Made by a program: the position numbers and the translations under genes. A stretch of 64,000 bases of DNA, taken from Euonymus europaeus. Its lineage: Eukaryota > Streptophyta > Magnoliopsida > Celastrales > Celastraceae. Under the pieces are notes generated by a model. The model worked only from the letters and a program-made list of their open reading frames with translations, was not told where the DNA came from and did not search any database. The stretch covers positions 2,852,001-2,916,000 of the forward strand of contig OY756964.1 in assembly GCA_963580455.1 (NCBI GenBank). Direction: 5' to 3'. Below are positions 1-11,880 of this stretch, one piece after another. Position 1 is the stretch's first letter, and the number at the start of each line of letters is the position of its first letter.

Positions 1-695
1 GACGTGTGTAGCCTCTCCCAGAACCACAATTGCATAAGCACAACACACACTCCATTTGTCTGGATCCATTCAGGCAACCTCGACATAAGTTTATGTATAG
101 TGTGGCGAGAACTGCAACATTGGTAAGAAGTGAAGAGGCATATCGTCACCCGTAGTATGAGTGAACAAGATACCCCCGGACATAGTCATAATGTAACCTC
201 TAGCATATTGTATATAAACCTGTTCAAGGGCAAGATCAGCTGGTAGGTGTCCAACCCCAAATGTTTTCGTTTGCCATCTCTATGACATGGAGACACCCGA
301 TCGATCCTAGAGGGTGTGAGACACCGAGTAGTTGCTGCATCACAGAAACCCAATCATGCACAACAGTATCTGGTAACAAGAAGTCCGTCACCTGACAACC
401 CAAACAAAAGTCCTACATACTAAAGAGCAATGACCTTCTCCCCCACATATAAATGAAAAGAATGAGTCTCTCGTTGCCATCGCTCAATCAATGCAGCCAG
501 TAGAGCATGATGCAACTTGATATTTTCGATTCGTTTCACCTCGTAAAACCCAACTAGGATGGCATAAGGCGTAACACCCGGATGACATAGCCATAGATTT
601 TGCTATCGAAATACCATCACCTAGTGGGTATTATGGCCACTCCATATGACCCTCCAGCAGTAGTAAAATAGAGGGATCCACTGAATCAGGATGTT
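1..695 (-). pseudogene. Plant mobile domain (PMD/MAIN-like) gene relic
   Basis: Translating the minus strand gives broken stretches typical of the plant mobile domain (aminotransferase-like PMD, found in MAIN/MAIL proteins and in some Mutator-type and Ty3 elements). Near 480-550 it reads KLHHALLAALIERWQRETHS, followed by HLYVGEKVIAL, then a stop at about 430, then GLLFGLSGDG. Near the window edge it reads QLWFWERLH, the usual LQLWxWERL motif. Several frame changes and stops separate these blocks, so this is a decayed copy and not a working gene. It runs off the left edge of the window. Whether it was a host gene or transposon cargo cannot be told from here. Confidence 0.6.
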
Positions 696-1195
696 AATTT
701 CTCTTAATCTGACCGATTGAACTCTGTACTTGACTTGAGGAACGATTACCTCGTGTGGAAGAAGTGTGACCACCTCTAGTATGCACGGTATATGTAATCT
801 ATAACAAACTTGTCATTTAAATAAATTCAAGAATATTTTTCCAAATAAATTAAAAACCCAATTTCAACACTGCTACCATTTCAACTCAACCCAATCTACA
901 CCAATCAATAATATGCGAAATAACCCCAAAAGATTACATCAATCTATCTGCCGACACAACCCAATAATAAACCAAAATATGAAGCAATTTTTAGGCAAAA
1001 CAAATATAGGAGCATATTTGAGTATCATTCCATATAAGACATATCATATATAGATGGGACCACAAAATACAATCCGGTTTCACAAACAAAAAAAAACAAT
1101 TTTTTTTTCTTTCCAAAAAGGACCACATCTCATTTTCGGGTATAAAACTCTTGCAAGGGTTAAATTCCATTTCGGGTATGAATCATACCGGGTAT
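696..1195. other. Gene-free stretch
   Basis: Between the PMD relic and the TRIM element I see no gene. The stretch is AT-rich, with a short A/T homopolymer zone around 1087-1110. Its last five bases (GGTAT, 1191-1195) are the left target-site duplication of the TRIM. Confidence 0.5.
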
Positions 1196-1377
1196 TGTTA
1201 GGATATAAAAATCCCACATCGGTCCTGAGGGATTCTGTATCCAGCATATAAGCTGGTGCATGTCTTTAACTTTGTGTCCAGCCTTTTCATATGGGGGGCT
1301 GGGAACTGTCATGGCCCATTGGGCCGAGATGGTGGGGAGGCTGGGGCTGGGTTGTGCTGTACTTAAATTTTTTGACA
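1196..1377 (+). repeat. 5' LTR of the TRIM
   Basis: Left long terminal repeat of the TRIM, bounded by TG and CA. It includes the motif CCCACATCGG and is immediately followed by the tRNA-Met primer-binding site, which fixes the orientation as plus. Confidence 0.88.
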
Positions 1378-1474
1378 TGGTATCAGAGGAGGTATGCATT
1401 CGTCCCCGGTAAAAAGTCCACTCGTGGGCCTTGGGCAGGTGTTACCTGATATCCAGTTCACGAGTGCGGGGAAG

Positions 1475-1648
1475 TGTTAGAACATAAAAATTTCACATCG
1501 GTCCTGAGGGATTCTGTATCCAGCATATAAGCTGGTGCAGATCTTTAACTTTGTGTCCAGCCTTTTCATATGGGGGGCTGGGAACTGCCACGGGCCGAGA
1601 TGGTGGGGAGGCTGGGGCTGGGTTGTGCTGTACTCAAATTTTTTGACA
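1475..1648 (+). repeat. 3' LTR of the TRIM
   Basis: Right long terminal repeat. It is very similar to 1196-1377, with small differences around the TGTCATGGCCCATTGGGCC segment of the left copy, where this copy is 8 bp shorter. It is followed by the GGTAT target duplication. Confidence 0.88.
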
Positions 1649-1653
1649 GGTAT

Positions 1654-2523
1654 GGTGGAGGATAGAGGTGATGTCGTCGCTGGCGATGAAGGAAAGTCCG
1701 GTGCGACAGCTTGTTGGAAGGACGAAAATTCAAAAACCGGGTTTATGGAGTGTTTACTCTTTCGGTTGGATTATCAGTCAGAATCACAACTCTCTTGATC
1801 CAGGTTTTTGAACACTATTTTTAACTGTTGAATTTGATACGTCATTGATATCAACTATGTCTGAATAGCCCTCCCTCTCCGCAAAGTGTCGAGTGTTTAG
1901 TAGTTCTCTTAAGAATGAGCCAAAACCACTCAATGAATCTTGGATGTTGACTTGCGATTCAAGATTTGAAATTACTGGGGCACAGTCACCTAGCGGTGGT
2001 TTAGGAGTAGATCCCCCAATTTTTTATTTTTTATTTTTTATTTTGTAATTATTTGTATGACATAAAATAATAACTAGTAATAATTTCATATAATAAACTA
2101 TTACATCAAATTTTATTATGAAATCTATATTTTGTTTATAGTGAGTTAAATTGGATTGAAATGAGTAGATAGTAGGAGAAATGAGAAATCCAAATCTAAT
2201 AAAAATAGGGTTAAAAAAAGATTAATCGTACTAACCTAGACCTAAGCTAGATAATAATAGAAGGCACAACGTCAGACGATCGAAGACTCCAGTGTCAGGC
2301 GACAGTAGGCAGAGTTTGTAAATCGTAGATTCTAAATTGTTAGATGTAAATGTGTAACATGTTATATTTTTAAAAAAATTAAGTGTTCGAAAAAAAGGTA
2401 AAATACAACATTAGATTCAAATCATTTATATTTTTAATTTTTTATAATTTTTTTAACCCTCAATTATTGGGACTCAATTATAATTTAACGCTCAATTATT
2501 ATTTTAAAAATCCATCTAAACTA
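1654..2523. other. Gene-free stretch after the TRIM
   Basis: A 48-codon open stretch follows the TRIM on the plus strand (1655-1798), but it matches nothing I recognise and has no continuation. The rest is AT-rich, with T and A homopolymers near 2020-2045. No gene is supported. Confidence 0.45.
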
Positions 2524-2775
2524 CTCTCTCCATCCCATTTTAATTGTACCCTTCACTTTTTTACACAGTTTAAGAAAAATATTTAATTCTCTTTCAATTT
2601 GACGTTTATACCCTTATTTATAATGTGCATGATTATTGAAGTTAGTTGTTGAGCTTTTCAAATTAAGGGTAAAATGAGAAAAATAGTAAAAAGTAACTAT
2701 CATTAATTAAAATAGACATACATTTTGAGACATCTCAAAAAAGAATAAAAGACAATTAAAATGAGATGGATGGAG
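2524..2775. mobile_element. Stowaway-like MITE
   Basis: The 252-bp segment has terminal inverted repeats. It begins CTCTCTCCATCCCATTTTAA and ends with the near-exact reverse complement (AAAATGAGATGGATGGAG). It is flanked by TA dinucleotides (2522-2523, 2776-2777), the target duplication of Tc1/mariner-type Stowaway MITEs. It has no coding capacity. Confidence 0.75.
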
Positions 2776-4386
2776 TATATTTTTCAGTTTTAAATGGCAA
2801 GTACCTTAACATTTCCAAATTTCAACTTAGGAGCCAATAAAAAAATGACATCCTTTTTCCGCGTGGTTAATGTTGTGCTGACATACACACATGTGGAAAC
2901 CCGCAGATTGTGAAACTTGTCACCGGTAATTCGAATTGTTAAGGGCCTATGGCCACAAATTATTTACATTAAATACTCACCAGACTGTCCATGGCCCCCA
3001 GTGCAACAGATTTATTAAATCCGACCGTTTTCTGCTTGACTAATACATTAACTGTGAGCCTGTGACCATCATTGTACGACGTTAATTGGAAATTTTTGTC
3101 CTAAATTTGATCATATCCACACTCTTGTATGTGGAGTGTATATCTCAATTAAATTATTTAATCTCTTGCGGACTTTCATGTCCACCATTGTTCATGTGGC
3201 TGCCCACGACCAATAATACAACAAAAGTATTAATCGAATACGACCGTTTACTATTGACTCACTCGGGAGGGATTCGGGACGAAGTCTGAAAAAGACCTCC
3301 TCATAAAAGAATAATTAAGGATAGCTTAAATGACTTAATCTTTGTTTATTTTTAAATTATATTAGTAGACTAATTTTGCTAAATGAAGCCTGAATGTTTT
3401 AGATTACCATAATTCTACTAATTTTTTCAAAAATATGGAACCATCCGTCTCGTCCCACCCAAAAGCCGCTCATGCTACAGGCACATTTACTTCATTCATG
3501 ATACGACGACGTTAATAACCCAAGGCCCACTATCATTGATGGGTCCACAGAGTCCAAAGTCTAAGAAAGCTTGGGCTTGCATCATGGGCTCAACCTAAAT
3601 CTGTATATCATTATTTTGGTGTAGGGTGGGAAAAATCCGTTCCGAGACAATATAAATAATTATAAAATATTTGTATGTCTGGTTTCACATTGATTTTGAT
3701 TTTTCGAATTACTTAATTGATTAGATTTGAATTAGTTTAAATTTATGACAAGTAAATGGTTCCACATTGATTTTGATTTTTCGAATTACTTAATTGATTA
3801 TATTTGAATTAGTTTAAATTCATGACAAGTAAATCGGTTGATAATTCAATCTAAATTAGGATACGAACAATTAAATGAAATAATATTTTTATATTTGGAC
3901 TCGAATTGTAAATATATAACTTATGTTCATACTTCATACTTGGTTTAATATTATACATGTTTATAATGCTCAGCCTAATATTTAATATTATCTATAACAA
4001 TCGGCCTAAGCAACCTCAAACGGGCCACATATCCAAGGGCCCAGCCCAGCGACCCGGGCTTGAGCCGTGTCAAACGGGCCACAGTTCCATGGGCCGGCAC
4101 ATAATAATTAATAAACTGCTCTTTAACACTTCTTCACCAACTAATAAATCTCCTTGGTTCATTAGGGTCGCTCACGGGCAGCAATAAAAAGCAAACCAAC
4201 TGCCCCTACCTTTCAAAATCGCTAAAAACGGTCTCGTTTTCAGTCAATTCAGAAAGACTGGCCGCAGTTGAAAAAGCTGGTGCCGGCCTGAACCCCACAA
4301 GCTGTTAATGATGCGTTTGCTCTGTTTAAATCGACGTATGTATATGAGGCAACCATTTTGTCTGAACAGTTTCGTTAGAGAAATTA
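2776..4386. other. Gene-free stretch with a 77-bp tandem repeat
   Basis: I see no gene here. The stretch holds a 77-bp two-copy repeat at 3681-3834 and, near 4010-4100, a segment with several GGGCC/GGCCC motifs upstream of the next gene. Short open frames match nothing I know. Confidence 0.45.
3681..3834. repeat. Two tandem copies of a 77-bp unit
   Basis: Units 3681-3757 and 3758-3834 are direct repeats differing at only a few positions (for example TTTCACAT against TTCCACAT). The near identity implies a fairly recent local duplication. Confidence 0.85.
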
Positions 4387-5240
4387 ATGATGAAGGACGT
4401 TTCGAAGAACAAGTTTTTGCTATGTTTTAGACCCGTTGTCGTTGATCATATCGACCTTGTGCTGGAGTCTAAAGGTGCTGTAGATAAGGATTCGATGATC
4501 AAGTCTTCGACTTTGGAAGGCAAGAAGTCGGAGAATCCGATGACCGTTCGTCCCCCAAAACGAAAATTTTCTCGTGCGATCAAAGCAGTTGTGTTCGAGA
4601 TGATACTGGTAAGTAATAATTACTTCAAAAACCCAAATCGATTATTGTTTCGATTTTCACCACCCTCAAATGAGTTTCTTCACTTTCTTTTGTGTATCAG
4701 GCCAAGGGAGCTCGTGATCGAAAAGGTTTGGGTCTAAATCATCGTGGGTCAAAACAGGTTTCGTCATCAATGCATAGTACCGTAAGCGACGATGATGATG
4801 CTTCGACGAACAGGGTATTCGAAAGTTCTAGAGAAATCAAATCGAATTCTGGGTTGTCTTCTTCATCTTCGTTTGATTCATCTTCATCTCCGTCAATTTC
4901 AACACCCGAATCGAAGACTAGTGTTTCAAAATCCCTTTCTGATTCGAAGGACAGAAAATCAAGTTATTCAACAAGTCCCAACGCTGGCATTTATTTCCTT
5001 CTTTTGAGTCTGACTTTGACAATCTTGTGGGGTAAGCTATGTGCGATTCTCATCACTTCAATTTGGCTTTACTTGCTTCCTCGCCGGTGCACAAGATATG
5101 GGTTCAGGCCGGAGAGCGTGATAATAAGGACGTCGCCGGAGACACAGTCTGCAGAGTATAACAAGAAGGTCATAATGGAAGGTTTACTTGAACGGAACCA
5201 CCACAACAACAGAGGGCGATCGGGGACATTGAATTTCTGA
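4387..5240 (+). CDS. Uncharacterised plant membrane protein, 2 exons
   Basis: Exons 4387-4608 and 4701-5240 join in phase 0 across a 92-bp intron (GTAAGT...TATCAG) to give 253 residues. The N-terminus (MMKDVSKNKFLLCFRPVV) and the basic patch PPKRKFSRAIKAVVFE are typical of a plant-specific family of unknown function that I recognise only loosely. Residues about 98-165 are very rich in serine and acidic residues and look disordered. A hydrophobic stretch around residues 168-201 (AGIYFLLLSLTLTILWGKL and onward) could be one or two membrane segments. The tail is basic and polar. No enzymatic motif is visible. The start is the first ATG of the open frame; an ATG one codon downstream is an alternative. 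The function is unknown. Confidence 0.8.
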
Positions 5241-7941
5241 CGTGAAAATTCTCTCTTTCGTGTTGGATGCATCTTCGTCTTAATTGCATGGTTGGTGAAT
5301 TGCACCGACAGTCGAGACAATGAGCAGCAAGCAGTACAACGATTTCTTGTGTCAATATGTTTACTTTTTGCCTTTTTAGGGAGATGTCATGGAACTATGG
5401 AAGAGAAGTACACATGGCATTCATTCTCCTATACTTTTTATTTTCTTTTTCCATCCAAGCTCTTATCTGTTTGGAAAACAGGAAAAGTGCATGTATGTTG
5501 TGTTATGCGAGTAGTCCACCAAATCTAGGGTTAAATGCTAGCTTATACACAAATAAAAATTCCGTCCATGAGTTTATTTCAAAAATATAATAGCATAATT
5601 CAAAAATTTTGAAATTGGGTTCAGGTTCGGGTCCAGACACAAGAATTTTGTTCGATTTACTTGTTTTAATTTAAACTAATTCAAGTACGTTCAATTAAAT
5701 ACGTTTGAAAATCTAAATCATTCAAATATCTCACAAATACTATATGTTACCTGACATTTAATCAATTTTTGCCACCTCTAATTTTAGCAAGCATATGATA
5801 ATATTCATAAAATAAATCCTACTATTTCCGAGACAAAAATAAAATAAAATTTATCACGAAACAGACAGTATTCTCCATTCTCTATTTGTCAGATTTATCT
5901 TAATTGATGACAATTTTTTACTACTGCAACACTGGCTTCAGGTTCTAAAATCACCCGTTGGATCTTTAAAAAATCAGTAAGCCTAAGCAGTAGCAACTTC
6001 ATAAAGGCCTCTGAGTAAAATATTTTAAAATGAGCAATTAAATAAACCGTTATTTTTATTAGAATATAACACAGTAAATATTCTCTAGTTAAAGGTCTGA
6101 TTGATTGAGTGTTTATATAGTTTATATTCTATCAAACATTCTCAGACATTTTACACCAGTTTATACTCCGTTGGACCACTCGGCCTTCGATTTATCTTTT
6201 TATTATATTGTGAGTGTACGTGCCGTGCGTCCTATATCTATGTACGGATTCTTCCTCCTCCTCCTCCTTCTTCTTTCTTTTTTCATATAAGAACTTGTAA
6301 GTTTCTGATTGTAAGTTTGTGCCGAATATAAACAGTTTAAATATTTGACATTTGGAATTAGTTCCTCAACCTTTACGTATAAACGATATGTGGCATCTAT
6401 GGAGAAAGGAGCAATATAATTTTGGTTATTTAAATATTATTAATTGTTCATTTTTTATTTTAAAAATTGCATGGTATGTGATAGGCGCTTTCCAACTGAC
6501 CCAACTGACCCAACCGACTATTAAATGTCTTCGGCCTCAATTATCCAATTCGAGTAGTGTTGGACCTATTGGTTGTGGATAGGGGTTTAATTAAAATTCA
6601 CTCTTTAAGGGAGCAATAAATAGATGTTTCTGGATATTAATATGGTAAACAATTAGTAATTTTTTTAATTCTAATACCCAAAAAAAATGTGGATGGGGTT
6701 GCGATTTGTGTGTTCAACGATACGTTATAGGCATTTATTAAGTAGATATTAGGTGGTTAAATCAAGGATCCAAGATGGTTGAAAATGTAATAATGGCACA
6801 TCAATAGGTTAACTATACTTTGGAGCAATATATCATCATTATTGTGAATATTTTAAATAATTTTGAAGATGCATGAAAAGGCAACCCTTGTACTAATTAC
6901 ATTGGTAGATATATAATTCATAATTTACAGGGAAATTAAAACTAAAGTTCATGTAGGGGATTCCTGGAATGGGGAGAGATAGGCAGTCATCCGGACTCTG
7001 AAATATTTAAAGCGTCGTTTAAAAAATAAATAAATAGAATTGTAGTATTTCAAACCCATTTGGATCCAATTGAGAAGAAATTAGCTCAATTATTCTTAGT
7101 TCATTTCAATTTAACAATCAAAAAAATTATGAAATTAACTCATTTAATATTCCTTCATTTCAGGAAAAGCTCAAAGTCAGTCAATGATGAATGGCCAAAA
7201 GAGTATATAAAGGAGAGATGGGGACGGTTTTTTTTATTATTTAAAACTATATAATAAAAACTTAGTGGTCTGCATGACTTGAGATTAATTGTACCATGTA
7301 TCTATTGAAAATGTACAATGTGCCCACCCCATCCCCACTTATTATAGATATGTATATATATATAGGTAGGTTGTCAATATTATTTCACTCCTTCACGTTG
7401 AGTGTATGTGGGGACGAGATTCCTAGGAAGAATATAAGATTCAGATACCCTACAATTTAAGGGAAAGAAATGCAATTATTGACCTACACAAGCAACTATC
7501 ATATGTAACTTTCATGAAAAAGAAAATAAGGAAATGAATCTCGTTCACTTTTGTGCTCATCAGTTTCTCTTGTTCTTTTTCAGTTTAAGATAAAAATGTT
7601 TCCTGGAAGAATTTTAAAATGAAATGAAGCCAGAAAGTTGGTTGTGAAAAGATTGATCATGATCAAAACTTTTTAAGTCGAATTATTAAAGTTGGAGAAA
7701 CTATAAAAGATGGATAAGAAGGAAAAAGAGAGAGAGAAAGACGTGCTTTAGTTACTTTTTATTGGTTCATTTTAAGACAGGTTCACCTCTCACTGTGGCT
7801 GGTTCCTGCCCCACCTTCGGCCATAAACGCCAGACTTAGTTCCAAACTTCCAAGCATTATGGTCTGAAACAACCTTAACAGTTTCCACAATAATGTGCAT
7901 CCGTGAATGCATGTACTTTCCTCGAGTATTTTCACATGTTT
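5241..7941. other. Gene-free repeat-rich stretch
   Basis: There are no conserved open frames. The segment 5580-5779 looks like a decayed copy of the dispersed element described at 21196-21523: it ends TTTTTGCCACCTCT. A CTCCTCCTCC/TTCTTC microsatellite-like run lies at about 6250-6280. The rest is AT-rich with short open frames and no recognisable domain. Confidence 0.45.
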
Positions 7942-8689
7942 ATGGATGAGATTAGGGGTGATAATATTTTGTTCGATTTGGATTATTGAAATTTGTCTGA
8001 TCCATATCAAATCACGTTTGGACATATTAAATCCAGACGTAAATGCAAAGATCTTGTCTGATTTAAAATCGAATTTGGACCCATCAAATAAATCATATCC
8101 AATTTAGTTATATGAACCCGATCTCGGATTAAATTTGTCTACGCAAGACGAGCCAAAATAAAATAGAAACACAAAATTTGTGTACGCAACCCGCATTCCA
8201 ATCTCATTGCACCAGAGAAAAATCACATTTTGATACAATCGCGTCCCGCAAAATAGGAAATAATAGTGCAAGTCTCTACAAAACTGCCATCGCAATTGTC
8301 AAGATGAACAGCATAATGGATGAGATTAGGGGTGATAATATTTTGTTCGATTTGGATTATTGAAATTTGTCTGATCCATATCAAATCACGTTTGGACATA
8401 TTAAATCCAGACGCAAATGCAAAGATCTTGTTTGATTTAAAACCGAATTTGGACCCATCAAATAAATCATATCCAATTTAGTTATATGAACCCGATCTCG
8501 GATTAAATTTGTCTACGCAAGACGAGCCAAAATAAAATAGAAACACAAAATTTGTGTACGCAACCCGCATTCCAATCTCATTGCACCAGAGAAAAATCAC
8601 ATTTTGATACAATCGCGTCCCGCAAAATAGGAAATAATAGTGCAAGTCTCTACAAAACTGCCATCGCAATTGTCAAGATGAACAGCATA
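7942..8689. repeat. Tandem direct duplication, 374-bp unit
   Basis: Units 7942-8315 and 8316-8689 are direct repeats that differ at only about three positions in the part I compared (for example CAGACGTAAA against CAGACGCAAA). The unit begins in a segment (GATTAGGGGTGATAATATTT) that resembles the dispersed repeat family seen at 21196. Short open frames occur twice, once per unit, but match nothing known. It looks like an unequal crossover or replication-slippage product of recent date. Confidence 0.92.
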
Positions 8690-8961
8690 ATGGACGATCA
8701 CATTGTAAATCGACCATCAGCTCATTCAGCTCTTTCACAAGAAGGTAGTTAGCATGCAACTTTACAGTAGTAAGTGAACCACTCTGGTGCACAATAAATA
8801 AGCTACCATAAGCATGTACATCAATCAACCGAGTATCGACCATGCACTGACAACAAGTATCAAGCAGACCAGAAATGAAAATCAGGTGGGAAAGATATTT
8901 TAAGAAAAGAGAGAAGATTATGACAAAAAGGCCAGTAGCAAAGCTAAGCCCATTTAACCAT

Positions 8962-11542
8962 CTACTGCTCCATTTCTGGACGCCACTGATTTGCTAGAAG
9001 TAGTTTTTCTATAATACTCTTCAGTGCAGGAGCGCTTACCCCACATTTCTGATCAGTAAAGCAGGATCTGCCTTCTTCAGCTGCCTTGCAGAGCTGCGGA
9101 TCCATTGGTACTTTTCCGAGGAAAGGTACATTCATCTCCCTGCACATCTTTGCTGCACCACCGCCACTGCTATCAAATATCTCAGTGCAAGCAATCAAAT
9201 CTAGCCACTCAGGCGCTTTTGTTTTCATGAATTCCAAAAATGCCTCAGTGACGTCTGTTTGCTCGTTGGTCTCCGTCATTTTCATAAACTTAAAATCTGT
9301 CAAAGGCTGACACAACCCACTCATGTTCTCAACCACCCCCAGAATCGGCACCCCTACTTTCTTGCAGAAACTCACTTCTTTGCGGACATCAATTAGAGAA
9401 ACCTGTTGTGGAGTAGTAACAATTATTGCACCATCGATTCCTGTTGCTTGGAGAAATTGTACGATTGAGATGTGCTCATCCGAGGTTCCAGGTGGGGCAT
9501 CAACCACCAAAAAATCAAGCTCTCCCCAGTATACATCCTTCAGAAATTGTTTGATGAGTCCATTCTTGCGAGGTCCCCTCCATATAACAGCATCATCAGG
9601 GTCAGGGAGCATGAACCCAATTGACATAACCCCAAGGTTGGACTCAACATAGACGGGAGACCAGCCAAGATTGCTCTGGTGAATATCTTGACCTTCCAGG
9701 CCAAGCATCTTCGGGATACTTGGACCACAAATGTCGATGTCCAGGAGACCCACCTGGAAGTCCATAGCTGCTAGTGCATATGAGAGTTGGGCAGAAAACG
9801 TGCTCTTGCCAACTCCACCCTTTCCAGACAAGACAAGTATCTTATGCTTAACAGTAGCCAGTCGTTCTGCAATTGCAACCAAGTCTGCAAACAACAGACA
9901 TAAAATAAGCAAAAGAGGAATTCTTGAGCAGATGGAATAAATTTGTATTAAGTCTACGTTATATACAAGTTTTGATTTCACTTATATATCAAGCAATGTG
10001 AAAAAAAAATTCGAAAATATACTCATTCCCATCAAATGAAATTCGTAGACATCAGGACTTCAAGTTTCATTTACTGATTCAAACTACATTCCAATTATAT
10101 TTTAGGTCAGTAAATTGTAGTGATTGATCTCACCTCAATCAAGAAACACTCAAACACAAAACTAGAAAGCAATAAAAAATCGGACACAAAGATTTAAGTG
10201 GTTCGGCCAATGTATCCTACCTTTGGGCTTTAAAGTTCAGTCCATCGTGATAATGAGCCACACCATAATTCAACATAAATATGTCTAAGAATAGCATAAT
10301 ACTCATAGAAACAGTTACTAGCTTCTCCTACTGTACGATACCACGAAGTTGTGAAAAAGGTTCAGGCAGATAACTTTGGGGTTCTGCATGTTCCTCTAGC
10401 CTCTATGAAAAGAGGACTTGAACATGTTTTCCAAAGAAAAAGATTATATAAATGGCTCCAATTACCTGATGTCCAATGTTCATACTATCATAAACACACA
10501 ACTTCTTGCAATGTTAACAGCTTTCATTTGTCTTTTATGGTTCTCAACAACAAATTGTTTGCTTCATTCACAATGAACCAGTACACAGAAGTGCAAACTA
10601 AAGGGTTTCAATATTTTTAGAATCGCAATCGTGGCAAGAACAAGAACCATTTGACCCAAGAAGAGTGATCATCACATTTATATAATTGATTCCATAGCAG
10701 AAAGATATAGAAACCATTGGTCATACCCACCCACAAAACCCATCTTCACATTTTATCCAAAAAGAGGGATCATCACATTTGTATAATTGATTCCATAGCA
10801 GAAAGTTAAATAGAAATAAATGGTTATATCCACCCACAACACCATCGTCAGTTCAAAGCTATGTTCAGAACCTATCTAATGAAGCCATATCCACAAACAG
10901 TACAATCAAGAATCCATTGCGATGAAATCCCATAATTGACAGGTAATAGAGATGGGAATGATAGCTTAATTTTATTCAACAACGCCAGATTATAGCTTAA
11001 AAAGTGCACAAAATCTCCAGAAAACAAGAAAGTAAACACTAACATTGGCTAATCTTCTTATTGGCACAACATTACCTTGATATAAAGCAAACAGTATCTA
11101 CTCAGCTCCATTAACCATACAGAGGAGCAGGTTCAAAAATCCCAATTAACAGAAAATGAAATCATCATCGAAGAATCATAAGAATTTGTTTAACAATTAT
11201 ACAAACACAATTCATTGTCCAGACCCAAATGCAAACCCTACTTACAATAAAATGGTGTAGAAAGATATAGCAGGTATTAGGAGACAAAAGAAAAGGCTTG
11301 TCATTACAGAGATAGAAACATACCAGGGTCAGGGCCTTTTGGGGCTGTGGCACAAGCTTCTTGATTGGGGCATCCCTCGCATGAATCAGACTTACCGGCA
11401 GACTCAGACTGAGGACCTGGGCAATCTGCAACAATACCCACAAAGAAACAATAAATTTATTGAAACGAAATTCGCTAAAGTAAAATTAAGGAGCAAGATG
11501 CATACGTTCGTTGGCGTTTTCAGGGATTTCACCGTTGTCCAT
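8962..11542 (-). CDS. NBP35: NBP35, cytosolic Fe-S cluster assembly scaffold ATPase
   Basis: Three coding exons (11542-11506, 11425-11324, 9884-8962) splice in frame to 353 residues, the usual plant NBP35 length. NBP35 is a P-loop (Mrp/MinD-type) NTPase that assembles [4Fe-4S] clusters in the cytosol and hands them to target proteins in the CIA pathway. The N-terminal cluster ligands C14-X13-C28-X2-C31-X5-C37 are all present. The P-loop GKGGVGKST is at residues 67-75, followed by [10 protein letters not shown] and the [12 protein letters not shown] switch region. After VVENMSG the yeast/animal C-terminal CX2C motif is absent. It is replaced by a plant-type insertion with more widely spaced cysteines (IACTEIF, KMCREM). 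The second intron is 1.4 kb and holds repeats. A further intron lies in the 5'UTR. Confidence 0.95.
9885..11323 (-). other. Second coding intron of NBP35, repeat-bearing
   Basis: This 1.44-kb intron has a GT donor at 11323-11322 and an AG acceptor at 9886-9885. It contains a stretch near 10180-10220 (TTTAAGTGGTTCGGCCAATG) of a kind common in plant LTR-type repeats, and an imperfect direct repeat at about 10667-10850. Open frames inside it are not conserved. Confidence 0.8.
10667..10850. repeat. Imperfect direct repeat, about 101-bp period
   Basis: The segment starting GATCATCACATTTATATAAT at 10667 recurs at 10768 with a few changes (GATCATCACATTTGTATAAT). Both are followed by TTGATTCCATAGCAGAAAG. 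It lies inside the NBP35 intron. Confidence 0.75.
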
Positions 11543-11563
11543 GGCAGAGGAAGGATGAGAAAG

Positions 11564-11761
11564 CTGCACAAAAACAACAACGCACGGGAAGAAATTATTG
11601 CTTTGAAAAAAACTAAAAAACTATATTATAGATAAAAATTGTCTCTTTACAAAGTCATAAAAAGGTTAATCCTAATCTAAAGAAACTTTCCTTGTGAAAA
11701 AACACAACTAATTCTGGGAATATTAGATGAAACTTGGATGACTACAAGTTGTTGCACTCAC
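11564..11761 (-). other. 5'UTR intron of NBP35
   Basis: On the minus strand GGATTCACG is followed by the donor GTGAGTGC at 11761, and TTTTTGTGCAG ends at 11564, 21 bases before the start codon. The untranslated first exon therefore begins somewhere near 11880 and ends at 11762. Leader introns of this kind often raise expression in plants. Confidence 0.65.
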
Positions 11762-11880
11762 CGTGAATCCAAATTGACAGGAACGACTTGAAGTTCTGCG
11801 GCAGAGGAGAATGAATCGCAGTCAATTAGGGTGGCTGGGAAGGAGAAGAAGGAATTGATAGAAAGACGACGAAGAGGGGA

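Larger units (their letters stand above)
1196..1648 (+). mobile_element. Complete TRIM (miniature LTR retrotransposon)
   Basis: Two direct repeats, 1196-1377 (182 bp) and 1475-1648 (174 bp), each begin TGTTA and end TTTTTTGACA. They flank a 97-bp internal segment. Directly after the left repeat is TGGTATCAGAGG (1378-1389), the usual primer-binding site matching the 3' end of initiator methionine tRNA. Directly before the right repeat is a purine run, GTGCGGGGAAG (1464-1474), a polypurine tract. The element is flanked by a perfect 5-bp duplication GGTAT (1191-1195 and 1649-1653). It has no coding capacity, so it must be moved by another element's enzymes. The LTRs differ by several substitutions and an 8-bp indel, so the insertion is not very recent. 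It lacks the 5S-like block of Cassandra TRIMs. Confidence 0.9.

Noticed and set aside
1196..1648. Cassandra-type TRIM
   Set aside because: No 5S rRNA-like internal promoter block is visible in the LTRs.
10351..10620. 89-residue plus-strand open frame
   Set aside because: It lies within the NBP35 intron, with no recognisable domain and no coding-like composition.
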